Source: Tanypteryx hageni (Eukaryota > Arthropoda > Insecta > Odonata > Petaluridae). From it: 64,000 bases of DNA. The DNA lies in contig CM054113.1 in NCBI GenBank assembly GCA_028673005.1, positions 172,592,837-172,656,836 on the forward strand, read 5' to 3'. Of this stretch, positions 1-11,230 are shown piece after piece; position 1 is the first letter of the stretch, and each line of letters opens with the position of its first letter. A program made the translations under genes and the position numbers. A model generated the notes under the pieces. The model saw only the letters and a list, made by a program, of their open reading frames with translations, did not search any database and was not told the origin of the DNA.

Positions 1-388
1 TCGGCGTGGGAGGCATGGTGATGGTCTCGCTGCACGATCCTCTCTTAGAATCGCATTCTATCTTGTATTGGGGTAGGTAGCGGTATCCGTCGTGAGATTC
101 CGATGGTATATTTTCGTATAGACCGTCAACTCTCTTCTGCGTCCCCTTGGTGAGATCTAAGGGCCTCGAAGTAACGATGAAGGAGTTTAGAACCGGTCGT
201 CCTGGAGATTGGTAAGGGGATGGAGCTTTGTAGAGATACGCCGTCCTCGGAGACCTTTGGTTTTCGCCGCTGCTTATGCCTTCTAACTTCGCCGTCACGA
301 ACTTAGGATCCCTCCGCTCACTGGCCGATGCCGAAGCTATCAGCCCCCAGGACAGCAGCAGGATGCTGGTGGCTTGAAGAGGAGACAT
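1..388 (-). CDS. Secreted protein, first coding exon (partial, runs off left edge)
   Basis: Reading leftwards from the ATG at 388-386 gives 129 codons with no stop before the window edge. The N-terminus, MSPLQATSILLLSWGLIASA, is a textbook signal peptide, with likely cleavage near residue 22 (ASA/SER). The mature part is Tyr-, Pro- and Arg-rich (motifs YLYKAPSPYQSPGRP, DGYRYLPQYK) and has a close Cys pair (CDSKRGSC), so it is probably exported to the extracellular matrix, cuticle or haemolymph. I recognise no family. Just upstream on the minus strand is TTTAATTTTGCAG, ending at 472, a good 3' splice site; positions 471-389 would then be 5' UTR after a leader intron. Start choice: first ATG in frame, immediately before the signal peptide. 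Signal peptide and frame are seen; secretion is inferred; identity is unknown. Confidence 0.75.
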   Translation of the reverse strand, partial: MSPLQATSILLLSWGLIASASASERRDPKFVTAKLEGISSGENQRSPRTAYLYKAPSPYQSPGRPVLNSFIVTSRPLDLTKGTQKRVDGLYENIPSESHDGYRYLPQYKIECDSKRGSCSETITMPPTP

Positions 389-651
389 TTTTTGCTTTGC
401 TTTTTCCTTATCGGAGGCACATTCTAGAATATGCGGCAGGAAATAATTTCCTCAGGTACCGAGGTTGAAAGCTGCAAAATTAAAGAAATATTTACACATT
501 AGGAACAGATTTTCGGCATAATATTGCAGTAAGAAACGAAAAGTAGCGATATATTTGTACGGATGTCCAGTCAAACGTATTTAGCGTAGATTTGCACAGC
601 TAGAAGAAAATATTTCGTTCGCGTTAGGACGCACATTTGGTGACTCTAAGT

Positions 652-960
652 CAGGGGTGGTCAAACTTTTTACGCGGCGAGCCGCATTAAATGATGAAAA
701 TGCTTCGGCGGGCCACCTTAGGGTTCATATCGTAAGTTATTGGAGATAATGCGAAGCATCCTATTAGTGAAAATCAATAATTAATAATATATTAGACCCA
801 TAATATCACTAGAAAAGGTTTTTCTGCCAAAATTTTAAGTGATAAATATGAAACGATCTGTATCGTATGCCACGGTTAGCTTTCATAATGGCATCACGGG
901 CTGCATAAAATGCTCTCGCGGGCCTTAAGTGGCCCACGGGCCGTAGTTAGCCCACCCCTT
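652..960. mobile_element. hAT-type MITE with perfect 8-bp target duplication
   Basis: The element begins CAGGGGTGGTCAAACTTTTT and ends with the degenerate complement (GTTAGCCCACCCCTT). Sub-terminal blocks rich in GGGCC/GGCCC are typical of Charlie-like hAT ends. CTCTAAGT at 644-651 is repeated exactly at 961-968, an 8-bp duplication as expected for hAT. It has no coding capacity, so it is non-autonomous. Confidence 0.85.
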
Positions 961-968
961 CTCTAAGT

Positions 969-1455
969 CGTCTAATTTTGTAAAAGTGGAATTTTATTTT
1001 GATTCCCTTAAGGTTCGGATTATATCGGGTCGACTAAACATGCATTTTTAGCCTTATATTCGGTTAAACTTAATGCGAATCATTGTATTTTAGGCCACTC
1101 GTAATCTAAACGTCCATTTTCCTAATTTACATAATTATTTCATTGTTGTGACCAATATTGTTTGGATAAAATACAAATGGTTCAATGTCGGATGTAATAT
1201 GATTGCGATCGGAAGTTTGATTCTCCGAATCCATCGAGCATCCCGAAAACGACGAATTTCGCAATTTGCTTTCATGAAGAACGGGGCAGTTTCCGTTAAC
1301 ATTAATCACAGAACACTTCCTTAAAAGTAAAAAAATATAATTTTTAAGTTTTTCTTGCACGTTACCGGCATTGAAAATGGAATTTGGAGACTAAGGTGTA
1401 CAGAATGGAATTAAAATTAAAAACTCCTAACCGTAAAACAATCCAGATGAGCACT
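969..1455. other. Unannotated AT-rich stretch
   Basis: I see no exon, RNA gene or repeat here. Short open frames are present but have no protein-like composition or splice context. Confidence 0.5.
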
Positions 1456-1624
1456 CACACGTCAATAAGAAGAGAAAATGGAAAAAAATAAAATATTTAC
1501 AAGTTTGCAGGACGATGGCCTACAGGGACCTGTAATCGAACAACAGGTCTCTGTAGGACATCGTTCTGCAAACTTGTAAATATCATTTTAATTTTTTTCC
1601 ATTTTCTCTTCTTGTTGATGTGTG
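1456..1624. repeat. Long near-perfect fold-back (hairpin) element
   Basis: Left arm 1456-1533 and right arm 1543-1624 are inverted copies separated by a 9-nt loop (AATCGAACA). The inner stem pairs AAGTTTGCAGGACGATG with CATCGTTCTGCAAACTT. The arms continue outward through a matching AGAGAAAATGGAAAAAAAT block to CACACGTCAATAAG / CTTGTTGATGTGTG. Only a few mismatches and one 4-nt indel interrupt about 80 bp per arm. It could be a young fold-back MITE or a hairpin-RNA precursor; no target duplication was identified. Confidence 0.8.
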
Positions 1625-2860
1625 ACGTTTCCGATGGTACACTTTATGCTTGGTCGACGATATTCTTCACCAGCTGTGCCCAAACATTTCAGCTTGGGGG
1701 CAAAATAGCCCACTATTGCACTCACTTCTGGCCACACGCACTTGGAAATACATTGGAAGATAATAGACGAATGCATTTAAACAAATTAACCTTTTAATTT
1801 TCCTTAAATTATCCTTCATCATTTATGAGAATAAAGAGGAAAAGACCAAATGTATCGTTCTCATAATTTTGTTTTCTTTTTCACGTTACATTGCATCGTG
1901 TGACCGTGAAAGTTTAATTCATTTCGGACCGTGTGAAAGCGCTCGGCTGGCTGGATATGGCCCGAGTAGCGTGGGCATCACTGTTTTATATTACAAAACA
2001 CCATGAGATAAAGATAAAAAGACTACAGGACTGAAATATACGATTTCAAATTCTTAATTAGCTCTATTTCTATTAATTAACGCAGTAACATACTTTACGT
2101 ATGCAGAATGGTAATTGCGTCCGAATCCATATGTAGTTAAAGTGTTCTAGCTTCGAAAAGAGGGTTAGGAATTTAATATTTAAAAAAATATCAATTCTAA
2201 AAACTCAGAGCGTTTGCGGTTTTAAATGTCGTGCCGATGAATTATTTATATTTAATAAGTCACAATTTCCATTTGACAATGCGTATATTACTGCTTCATG
2301 TTGGTTTATATAGTCGACTTCCTTTGCAGCGATCCAAATATTCTGCCATAAAATAGATCACAAACATAATTAGCGAGGTGTGTCTGTCAGTAAAACTTGG
2401 GCGTATATATTTAGAAGAGTGTATGAATAACAAACGATAATTTATTTTCACAACGAAAATTTCCTTAACCTTGGCCACAGAAATGATTTAAAATTCACTT
2501 CCGGTCTCCACCAAACCACCGGAAAATCAACCGATCACCGAGAGAAAACGATAAAAATGACAAACGGAACAATACTATCAGTAACATCTGTAAAAAACTC
2601 ACGAGAGAGCGATCCTTATGTCTCCTTGGGATTGGTCAGCGCAGCCTCTTTGTCAGATCAAAAGCCGAACCTCAGTATCGATGAGCAATAGGGAAGCAAG
2701 GCACGTAACAATAAAAAAGCCCTCCCTTCGCAGATTCCTGCTATCCTTCTGGGAGACCCTCTGCGGCAGGAGTCGTCCAACTGACTGAATCCCTCTCACC
2801 TACAATGACTTGAGTATATACGGTAGTGTGAAAGAGGGAGCTACTACATCCAGAGCACGG
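1625..2860. other. No recognised feature
   Basis: AT-rich sequence with only short spurious reading frames. At 2815-2820 there is a TATA-like run (GTATATAC) ahead of the GC-rich block that follows, too weak to call a promoter. Confidence 0.4.
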
Positions 2861-2864
2861 CTAA

Positions 2865-3570
2865 TCAAAGAAAATCTCGCAAAGGGGTAAAGAGAACTCC
2901 GCCTCCTCTTCCCCATCCCGCCCTCCGATCACTCCCACGCCATCTCCAAGTCCCTCCCCTTTCCTCCTTCCCCTCTTTCCAACACCGCCCCCATTCCTGT
3001 CTGTCTTTCACCGAAGAACTGCCACAGTCACCTAGATGATCAACAATGCAACGAAAACGCCTCACCTTCCCCTCCCCTCACCCTTCCTCCTCTTCCTGTG
3101 TTTTCAACCCCTCGCCATCTCTCGCCTTTCCGCCACTTCATATTCCCCCACTTCGGGTAATCTTCGTCTGCATCCGACCCCCTCGTCCACCAGGAGTGAG
3201 GTGGTGGAATGAGGCCCCGTCACCCGTCGCCGTTTGGGGGTGAGGGAGACGAGTACGAGAGGAGGGGGTGGAGGGAGGATGAGCGGAAAGAGGGCGAAAG
3301 GAGAGGATGCAGGGAGGCTGGCGACTCTGGAAGCGAAACGAGAGTCGCGTGTTTCTGCTGTGGGTTCCGGGAATTTGAATCTCGGGAGGAAGAAGGAGGT
3401 TGTGTCGCGGATAATCATCATATTTTTATGGGTGCCAAAAGGTTAAGACGGTTAAATAGCTCGAGCGGTTGGAAAATTGTACCCGTCGTTGAAGCGGGTG
3501 AGGATGGGAGCGTGAAAGACACGGAATTACAGCTCCTAGGTCTGACCGAGATGGTCATTTCACGGTAGCT
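2865..3570. other. GC-elevated block with a polypyrimidine tract
   Basis: From 2885 to about 3180 the plus strand is almost pure C/T (runs such as CCTCCTCTTCCCC). From 3225 to 3400 it becomes purine-rich (GGAGGGGGTGGAGGGAGG). The composition differs sharply from the AT-rich surroundings. Several overlapping open frames exist on both strands, but they are by-products of stop-poor GC-rich DNA and resemble no protein. It could be a promoter or leader region of the gene at the left edge (minus strand), but nothing proves it. Confidence 0.45.
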
Positions 3571-4419
3571 AAACGAAATAAGTTGGCATTTTATTCGAGA
3601 TTTAAAGAATGACAAATTTCATTTTTTCATACCATCGGAAATGGAATTTTAAATGGGTTAATGCTAATACCGTATCTTTATTAAACGGCTTGGATTGAAT
3701 TACAAGGGAATTGTACAAAAAGTGAAAATGCAATAATTTCACCAAATACTTCACGGAAGAAATTAGGTGAAGCATTATTTTAATGATTAACTAATTTTAA
3801 GATTTTATATAAACGAACCAAAAAATATACATATCATCTCATCCTTATAAAAGACAAGATGTCTGAAAAATACCAATTCATAGCATTAAATATTAATTAT
3901 ATCGGCGGATGACAACAGCTTTTAAGCCAATGTTTCTGTTATAGATGCGCATTTCGACTGAAATAGACGCTGTTCGATCAAATCGAAAACTTTTGATCCA
4001 GAAAATCAAACGAAGAACCGTAGATATGACCTTTAAAGCTCGCCTTTATTAAATCAAACAAAATGCGACGGCAGTGGAGGTGGTGACGCGAGTTATCGAT
4101 TGGTAAAAATAAAAACGAATCTCCGCGTGACTGGGAGAGGCGGACGCACGAAGTAACGGTGAAGACCGGTACATCACTTGGACGAAATTATGTTCGACCC
4201 AATTTTTTTTCTCGCAAACCGATCGCCATTAAAAAAAACATCGGGAGATAGACAGAGATGGAAAAAAGCGAAAAACGTAAGCAAAGAAACGGAGAAGGCA
4301 CACAAAGAAAAACAACCTGAGAAAAAAAATTCGAAAACAACCCAAAACGCGAAAAAATGAGTCGGCGGAAAACGAGAGCAAAGGAACGAAAACTTGTGTA
4401 GGTTGTGGAGAAGATAGCG
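3571..4419. other. Unannotated AT-rich stretch
   Basis: No gene seen. At about 3930-3970 a short piece (GATGCGCATTTCGACTG) resembles a motif shared by the repeats at 36.1 and 42.5 kb, suggesting a third, very decayed copy. Confidence 0.35.
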
Positions 4420-4745
4420 CTCTATTCAGTTTAGTGCCCTGAATTAACGCACCAGTCTTTTTCCTTTCCGCCCATTCCCTCCCCTTAACTCTCCTCCCCC
4501 CACTTCGACTTCCCCTCCCTCTCCCACCCCTCACACAGATGCCGGGGTCACGCCTCCTCCCACGGTCACGTCCGCGCGAAAGCTTAACCCCCCACCCCTT
4601 CGACCCGTCTTAACCCATTTCCCACCCTTGGAACCTTCTCCTACCCACCCCAATCCTCTAAGCAACCTCTCCCATTCTCCCCCTCTGTCTCTTCTCACCT
4701 CATCTCCACTCTCTCACAACCCACAAAAACGCTCCACTTCCTTTA
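4420..4745 (+). repeat. Polypyrimidine-rich tract
   Basis: About 320 bp in which the plus strand is overwhelmingly C/T (for example CTCTCCTCCCCCCACTTC and CCTCTCCCATTCTCCCCC). It looks like low-complexity sequence or a decayed C/T microsatellite. No coding or regulatory content can be assigned. Confidence 0.6.
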
Positions 4746-4753
4746 AAACTGCG

Positions 4754-4843
4754 ATTAAAATCTCGCATGACAATAGGTGTCGCGCATTCTGAATGACCTC
4801 CATTGGAAAATAATCGAAGCAATTGTCATGCGGGAAGATTTTT
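4754..4843. repeat. Short inverted-repeat element (~90 bp)
   Basis: AAAATCTCGCATGACAAT near 4757 is matched in inverse orientation by ATTGTCATGCGGGAAGATTTTT at 4822-4843, with a two-base indel. A tiny MITE or hairpin is possible; no target duplication is evident. Confidence 0.4.
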
Positions 4844-5104
4844 CTCGAAATGAAAATATTTATATGATACGATTGTTATGCGCTTGCGTGGTGCGTGGGA
4901 AAGATGGGAATTAGATTAGAGTCGCGTATTTTAAAATATTAGAGTCCTTTAAATTAGGCCCTCAAAGGATTCCATCCGGCTTGCAATTATTTCAATTTAA
5001 GTAGAGTATGCGCATGGATTAATTCATTCATAGTAATTCTACATTCCGGTAGGTTTCAGGCACACCTAACTCAAATCTATGCTACCCGAAGCCTTTTTCT
5101 TTCA

Positions 5105-5775
5105 CTCCTCATACCATCCATATTTTAATGCGACTAATATACCTTTCCTATTCCTACCTCTTTTCTAACATTCTTCCTTCAATGACAACTTACTGTAGAC
5201 CGTCTCCTTTCAGAATTTGGCCCACCCATTTCTTCTGTCTTTCCCTTATTACGCTAATTAAGCTCCTCTCTTCTCCTACTTTATTCAAAACTTCCTCATT
5301 CGTTTTTCTCTCTGCTCAAATAATTACCTCCAGTCCACGCCATAACCACATCTCAAACGCCTTTAATCTGCTCACATCTTTTCTCATTGTCCATATTTCG
5401 CATCCATATAATGCCACACTCCATATCAGAGTTTTCACTAATCTCTTTTAAATATCTTTATTCAGACTTTCTTCCAACAACACTCGTCGTCTCGTAATTG
5501 CTTCCTTTGCTCTTGCTATCATATATCTTTCGTACTCCTTCCATCTTGTGACAGAATACTGCCTAAATAAGTAAAAAAATTCCACCAGTTCCAATCTTTC
5601 CTCATCCACTGTAGCACCGACCTGGGAATCCCCGCTTTTGGAAAATCTCATGACTTTCGTTTTCTTCTTTTTAATTTTCACCCGAATGCCTTCTCTTTTA
5701 AGTAACTAACTAGAGTCTGCAAGCCCTTTTAAAAATTACTCACCAATGCTTTGTCATCTACACGTATGGCTAGCA
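5105..5775 (-). pseudogene. RTE-like LINE reverse transcriptase fragment
   Basis: On the minus strand the sequence encodes, with several stops, the region from the RT catalytic box (degenerate VDDKALVS where YADD is expected) through KKKTKVMRFSKSG. It continues with YERYMIARAKEAITRRR and RLVKTLIWSVALYGCEIWTM, then the C-terminal NEEVLNKVGEERSLI segment. This C-terminal block is characteristic of endonuclease/reverse-transcriptase LINEs common in arthropods. In-frame stops and loss of everything upstream show a dead 5'-truncated copy. It is related to, but distinct from, the longer copy at 44.2-46.5 kb. Confidence 0.85.
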
Positions 5776-6700
5776 ACGTCATTAGTGAAAGCGTTCTTAG
5801 ATTGTTACCAAAACCTAAATGATACGCTATGAATGAAATCGTAAAATTTGTTTAGATAAGTATCCCTATTTAGGATTACCGCTTCTTGATATCCTTTACC
5901 AGCTTCAAGCATAATTAGTCATGGAAATTTTTTGAACTTTTTATCAAATAAATGGCAGATTTTTCTAGGTTTTGCCTGGACTGCAGGAGAGTTATCACCG
6001 GTAAAAGAGTAATTTCGAAAGAAACGTTCTGGTCGACCGCAACGATGGAGTTCAACAAAAATAATAAAAGAAGGTCGAAACGAGTTTTATTTCCCTCTCC
6101 ATCGCAAATTTCACCGCGTGGTGTTTGTACACATACTTCACTTTTTCCAAGCAAGAGTTTATGATGCGTTTCATCTTTTGATAAAAGTGAAAAACTAGAA
6201 CATTAAAGAATGTAATGCTCCGCAATTTGAAATACCTCATGCGGTCGGATGATTCATTCGCAATGCCGTACTCTGATAAAAAGTTTGATCGACTATGTCT
6301 AAGAGAATTTATGCCTGCCTCTTAGAATTTTGGTTAATCCGTTTAGATTAATTTCATGAGTTCACCTTGCTGTAAAAGGATGATAATTTCGATGAGCAAC
6401 GCACCGATATGTCGATAAGAATTTCACCGGATACCACGCATAGAGAAGGCGGATGTCGGTCTTTATAAGTGTTTTTTTGCGGCTTCTTCGACGGAAAGTG
6501 GCTTGAGAGGATTCCTTCACGCAGAGAAAGGAATCTTGTCGAAATATTTGCGGAAAAACGTTTGGAGTGAGCTTCTTTTTTTACATCCTGCGCCCTCCTT
6601 TATAATCACTTGATTTAGTTCAATTTGTTTAGTTCGAGCAATGAAAATTTGGAGGCAGTTTGGGCAATGGTTTTCAAAATCAGGAGCAAAATAAGACCAT
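5776..6700. other. No recognised feature
   Basis: Ordinary AT-rich intergenic sequence; no exon, RNA gene or clear repeat was found. Confidence 0.4.
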
Positions 6701-6702
6701 TA

Positions 6703-7534
6703 CAGTAGAGCCTCGCTAATCCGAACATGTTCGGATTAGTAAATTTTCGGATTAACCGGGTTTAACAACATACACGGCGGAGGGAAGGGGGGAGAGTGGG
6801 TCGGAGAATCCCGCGATCTCGAGTGAAGGTCGCAGTACACCAATGTATTCATTACTCAGTGCTGTTTCTATCGGCTTAGCGTACAGCTAATGTAGTGCAG
6901 GGCTTTTCCCACTGTTTGAAATCACTGTCGCCGTTTTGCCCACCTTGTAGAAATGCCCAAAAAGCGTAAGCACAGTTCGTGTTTGTTAAAAGATAAGTTG
7001 GAAATGCTCAAACGCATTGACAAAGGCGAAAGTGTGACCAAGCTAACCTTCGAGTTTGGTGTCGGAAAAGCAACCATCGGTGACTGAAAAAAGAATCCTA
7101 CTAAAATGAACAATTTTGTGCCCCTATTAGTGTTGAATCTTTCTGCAATTGTATTGTCGGAGAAATGTGGTCAAGATGACTCGAATGAAAGTGATTCAGA
7201 CGAAACTACAACGAATGTAATCTCACACACTGAGGGATTGAAAGCATTGGAACGCGCTCTGCTGTACGTAGAGCAGCACAGTAAAGCCTAGCCTACAGAT
7301 GTGATTTTTATGAAACACTGGCGGGATATTGCAGCCTTTTCTCGTCGTTCAACACTTGGTCAGAAGAAAATAACAGATTTTTTAAAAAAGGACTAATTTA
7401 TAAATGTGTAAGTTATAGTATTCTGTCAATTTTCGTCTGAATAAATAAAACTTTTTCTTATGACTATTTTTTACATCCTGTTCGGATTAACCAAAATTTC
7501 GGATTACTGAGGTTCGGATTAACGGATCTTACTG
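6703..7534 (+). mobile_element. Internally deleted Tigger (pogo superfamily) DNA transposon
   Basis: The left terminus CAGTAGAGCCTCGCTAATCC and the right terminus (reverse complement CAGTAAGATCCGTTAATCCG) are Tigger-type inverted repeats, and TTCGGATTA is repeated just inside both ends. TA at 6701-6702 and 7535-7536 is the expected target duplication. Only the two ends of a transposase frame remain inside, so the copy cannot move itself. Confidence 0.93.
6953..7399 (+). pseudogene. Tigger transposase remnant (N- and C-termini only)
   Basis: At 6953 the frame opens MPKKRKHSSCLLKDKLEMLK and continues RIDKGESVTKLTFEFGVGKATI, a CENP-B/psq-type helix-turn-helix that binds the transposon ends, followed by a stop near 7086. 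After about 100 bp comes the tail: an acidic segment (DDSNESDSDET), EGLKALERALLYVEQHSKA, a stop, then in the same reading frame HWRDIAAFSR and QKKITDFLKKD with a natural stop at about 7396. The tail is the typical Tigger C-terminus. The whole DDE catalytic core is deleted. The family call is secure; no function is expected. Confidence 0.9.
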
Positions 7535-7536
7535 TA

Positions 7537-10500
7537 GTTTTTTTGGGCATCCAACATCTTTCTTTAGAGGCATGGATTACAAGTACTGTAATCCAAAACA
7601 GTAGATATGACTTTCCTTTTACATATGTGTCGAGTAGGTCATAATATAAAAACGGCTGTTTCGGAGGAATAAAATTTATTTACAAATACTTAGGCCTTCT
7701 TTCAAATATGTACTCAGCATCCATTTCCTCCTCCTATTAAATTATTAAGTGAGTAAACCATTTTTTTCATTTATGATACTATCAGAAAACGAATTATACG
7801 TCAATTACGAATAAAATATAATTAAATAGAAATTGTTGTATTTCGATTTTCTAACAGAAATAGATATTCTGAAATTATCTCACTCCATTTTGCATATAAT
7901 TCTAACTAATATTTTTATTCTGGTGGAAAGAAAAAAATAATCGTTTTTAATTTAGAATTTCGATGTTGAAAATAGCTGCCGGCAAAATAATAAATATTCG
8001 TACATGTTCCTATTACTAATGCTGGCAATAACTTAAGGTGTGTCAACTTGGAAGAAAAATTATTGAAGAACAAAAAAATAATGAACAGGGATCTCACGCA
8101 TAAATTATAATTCTAAGGCGTCAAAATATAAAACAAATACAGTAAAATGTTATCAAATATTTAATCAGGAATGCTTAGTAAAACTCTTGGAGGAGTTAAC
8201 CGTTATTACACTTTCAGCAATAATAAGGCGGAATCTCCCGTAAACATACGATGGAAGAAGCTATTTTTTTCGAGGCGATTTAAATACAGATCAATATGAA
8301 ACTATAAGAATATAAAAATATGACACCAGGAACCTTTCATTATGCGCAGATGTCAACCGCAAGAGCGTCTGCTGTTATATAGAGGAATCCAAATTTTCTG
8401 CATGATTTTTAGTCACAACCGTTGTTTTGCAATGGTGATTTGGGCGGAAGTAGTTAAAAAAAACATTTTATCTTTTATATTTTAATACTAATAATAGCCA
8501 GATTTTATTACACGCCTCGTATCTACCTGTTATTGATGGCATTTTTTGCACAGAATATAAATGTAATATATACTCCTCTATTACATTTATATGAAACTAT
8601 CACGCTTTAACCGTACGGAAATTTTGCGGTTCACAGTTTTTCCTTAATTTAGCTTCTAATTTCACTTAAAAGGATCCATTCTCACCCTTGACTTACTTTC
8701 GAAAAGCGTTAAGGAGCACGGCAAATCCGCGGTTAAGAAACAAGAGAAGAACACGTATTTCATCGCTTCAAAGAGGCCGTGTCCACAACAATGCAGGCGT
8801 CCTCTTAAACTTCTAGAACTGCCTCACCAAAGGGCTGGCAGCATTTCGCAATTATTTAAATTTTTAGAAATCGCGCACCTTTAATTAGAACGCCATTATT
8901 TTGTAGGATCCACCAAAATTCCGTTTTGGTCTCTGAAATGGATTTTAGAAGAAAAAAGATGATTTTTACAATCAATGCGATAGTTTGGACTGTAGAATTC
9001 GATGAATTAGTTCGTAACTGGTTAGGTGGAGTCACAATGACCCCTAACCACAAAATAACCCTAACCCTCACGGCGGTGTTTTTGAGTAAATAGAATTTAA
9101 AAACTTCTATAAAAATAACCTCCTCTTAAACCTATACCAAGTCTAACTGATCAGCTTGCTGATGGTAAAGTATATTCTTTTAAAAAATTACAGTAAAATA
9201 ATATTCAGACTTCGCCTGAACAATTACGTAATGAGCAGTTATGCAGCTTTTTAGCGCTTTTTCTAACACGATCACTTATGTATTCAGTTTGTCTGTCATT
9301 TCGGGCAATATCACTGGAATCCTGCAACTTGTAGAAACCAAAATTTCAGGATAGAGCGGCCTACATGAGGACTAGACATTTTAAAATTTAGTGGAACTTG
9401 GATCAGCTGTTAGGGAGTAAACGGTGTCTTTTTCCGACCCCTTTGTTTCATTTGTATTCTCCATTAGAAAAGCACGAAATCGGCGCAGGACATTATAAAT
9501 TAGCATTTTTAAGTTAGTGAAAATTAAGATTTTAGCTCGGGATACGAACAGTTATATAGCTGAAAGCCTGATGTTTATATTTTTCAAACTATCAAAATCC
9601 GTGTCGAGAGAGAGAGCGAAAAATTGTTTGTAATCCAAAGAAGAGGGAACATTTTCCAATTTTTTATAATGCGGAATAAAACTGCCATGGCAACGAGTCC
9701 TCTCCTTTTAAATGGGGGAACATATTATTACATAACATTGCTATAATACTTTAAATGGAATTTATAGACTACTATATTATGAGGTCTTCGATCTCAACCA
9801 ATCATGTGGTGACTTCATAACCCTAAATAAGAAAAAAGCGCCGTATGTAATTTGCTCTGCTATTTTTCTCTCACTTGTTTTACATTCATTTAACTCAATC
9901 CTTCAAGCTTCACGAGAATGTTTTTCCAATCTCATTCTACCAATGCTTCTGCTCTTTTTACCTTTTTACGTACAACCTGAATTATACAGTATGTAAACAT
10001 ATGCTACTTGACCGTTTCATTTAGAATCTTAATTCCGTGAAAATTTAGAAATGTCTTGATATGCTCCCGTTGCACAATGCGTAGAGGTTCACCAAAGGAA
10101 GAAGCCTACTAAGAAATACTGATATTACGTCTTATATTTATTTATAATAATAATTGTTAATAAAATTACACGTTTTAATACGATAATTAATTTTTTCGTG
10201 AAGTATTTTTTGTTATTCAGGATGGGTGGAGGTGATTAATCTTTGCACTGGGGTTCATGCAACCGTAGCTACACCAGTGATCCATCAACAAAGATTGTTT
10301 TCGGATAGGTAAGAATTGGACACGGATGCGAACATCAAAATACGTGCATGCACAAACAAAAAAAACGAAGCGAAAAAAACACGCGGCGCTAGAACCGATA
10401 AAAACGAAAAAGGCTAAAGAAAATGGGGAGGTTTTGAGAGAAAAACTGGAGAACAAACAGCAGCGGAGAGCTCGGATCCGGATAACCTGCGGTAAGACAC

Positions 10501-10554
10501 CAAAAAATATATAGGCTAGTCGACCGTGAGGATATCAGAAAAGGCCTAGATAGC
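7537..10554. other. Long unannotated AT-rich region
   Basis: About 3 kb with no exon-like frame or RNA gene. One small perfect hairpin stands out: ATATAAATGTAATA at 8555-8568 is exactly complementary to 8579-8592 across a 10-nt loop. Two copies of a telomere-like CCCTAA near 9058 are too few to mean anything. Confidence 0.4.
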
Positions 10555-11060
10555 CAGTCACGCACGGAGTGAGACGGAGAGAGAGAGAGAGAGTTCTTCG
10601 GGAAAACGCTGGATGGATGGTGTCGAGGAAGAGTTTTGAATGTGGGAGGTCGGACGACGGTCTAACCGGGTGAATGGAACGCGAATACGGGATGGCGACG
10701 AAAGGGTCTTTTGGAAAGCAGCGGATGGTGGAGTCAAACGGTGGTCAGGAAACGGAAAGCGGTGACTCGGAAGATCGGACGTCGGTGCATTGTGCCGTTT
10801 CTCTCGAAAACTAATCGGTTTTGAGGAGGATGCGACGCGAGCAAGAAGGGAGAGAAAGGGGGAGAAGTGGCCTAAGTCGGGATTGGATGTGTTTCCTCGC
10901 TCGGCTAAGGACACGAAGGAAGGGTTGGTCTTGCGTGAAGTGGTTCTCTCTCCCTCGTTTTACATTTCGAAATTTTTTCATTCTTTTATATTCGAAAACG
11001 ATTTGGGATCCGTCTCTTTCCGCATCCCTAAGAGATCGGCTTCAGAAGGGAAAAAGTTTT
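10555..11060 (+). other. GC-elevated, purine-rich block with GA microsatellite
   Basis: The plus strand is rich in G/A and CpG, with a (GA)n run at about 10575-10594. Open frames of up to 145 codons cross it on both strands; none has domain-like content, and the longest runs on into a hAT element at 11096. The block could be a promoter or non-coding first exon for the plus-strand gene whose coding part starts at 13131; this is only a positional guess. Confidence 0.35.
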
Positions 11061-11095
11061 TTTTTTTAATGGGTAGTATGACTTACGATCTATTT

Positions 11096-11230
11096 CAGGA
11101 GTCGGCAACCTTTTCAACATGGCGGGCCGCATTGGAAATTGCCATTGCATCGGCGGGCAAGATAAGAATTCAAATTGTAAGTTATCTTAAGATTTTGAGG
11201 CATCATCTAAGTAAAAATCAAGTCTAAATG
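11096..11230. mobile_element. hAT-type element fragment (left end)
   Basis: CAGGAGTCGGCAACCTTTTC followed by a GGGCCGC block matches the start of the hAT elements at 652 and 18951, and the following sequence (AAATTGTAAGTTAT) also resembles the interior of the 652 copy. No matching right end was found, so it is truncated. Confidence 0.55.

Noticed and set aside
3104..3568. Several overlapping 65-119-codon frames on both strands
   Set aside because: By-products of a stop-poor polypyrimidine/polypurine block.
9055..9075. Telomere-like AACCCTAACCC
   Set aside because: Only two imperfect units; arthropod telomeres usually use TTAGG and would form long arrays.
10790..11227. 145-codon plus-strand open frame
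   Set aside because: It runs through a low-complexity GC-rich block into a hAT terminus; no domain, no signal peptide, no splice context.
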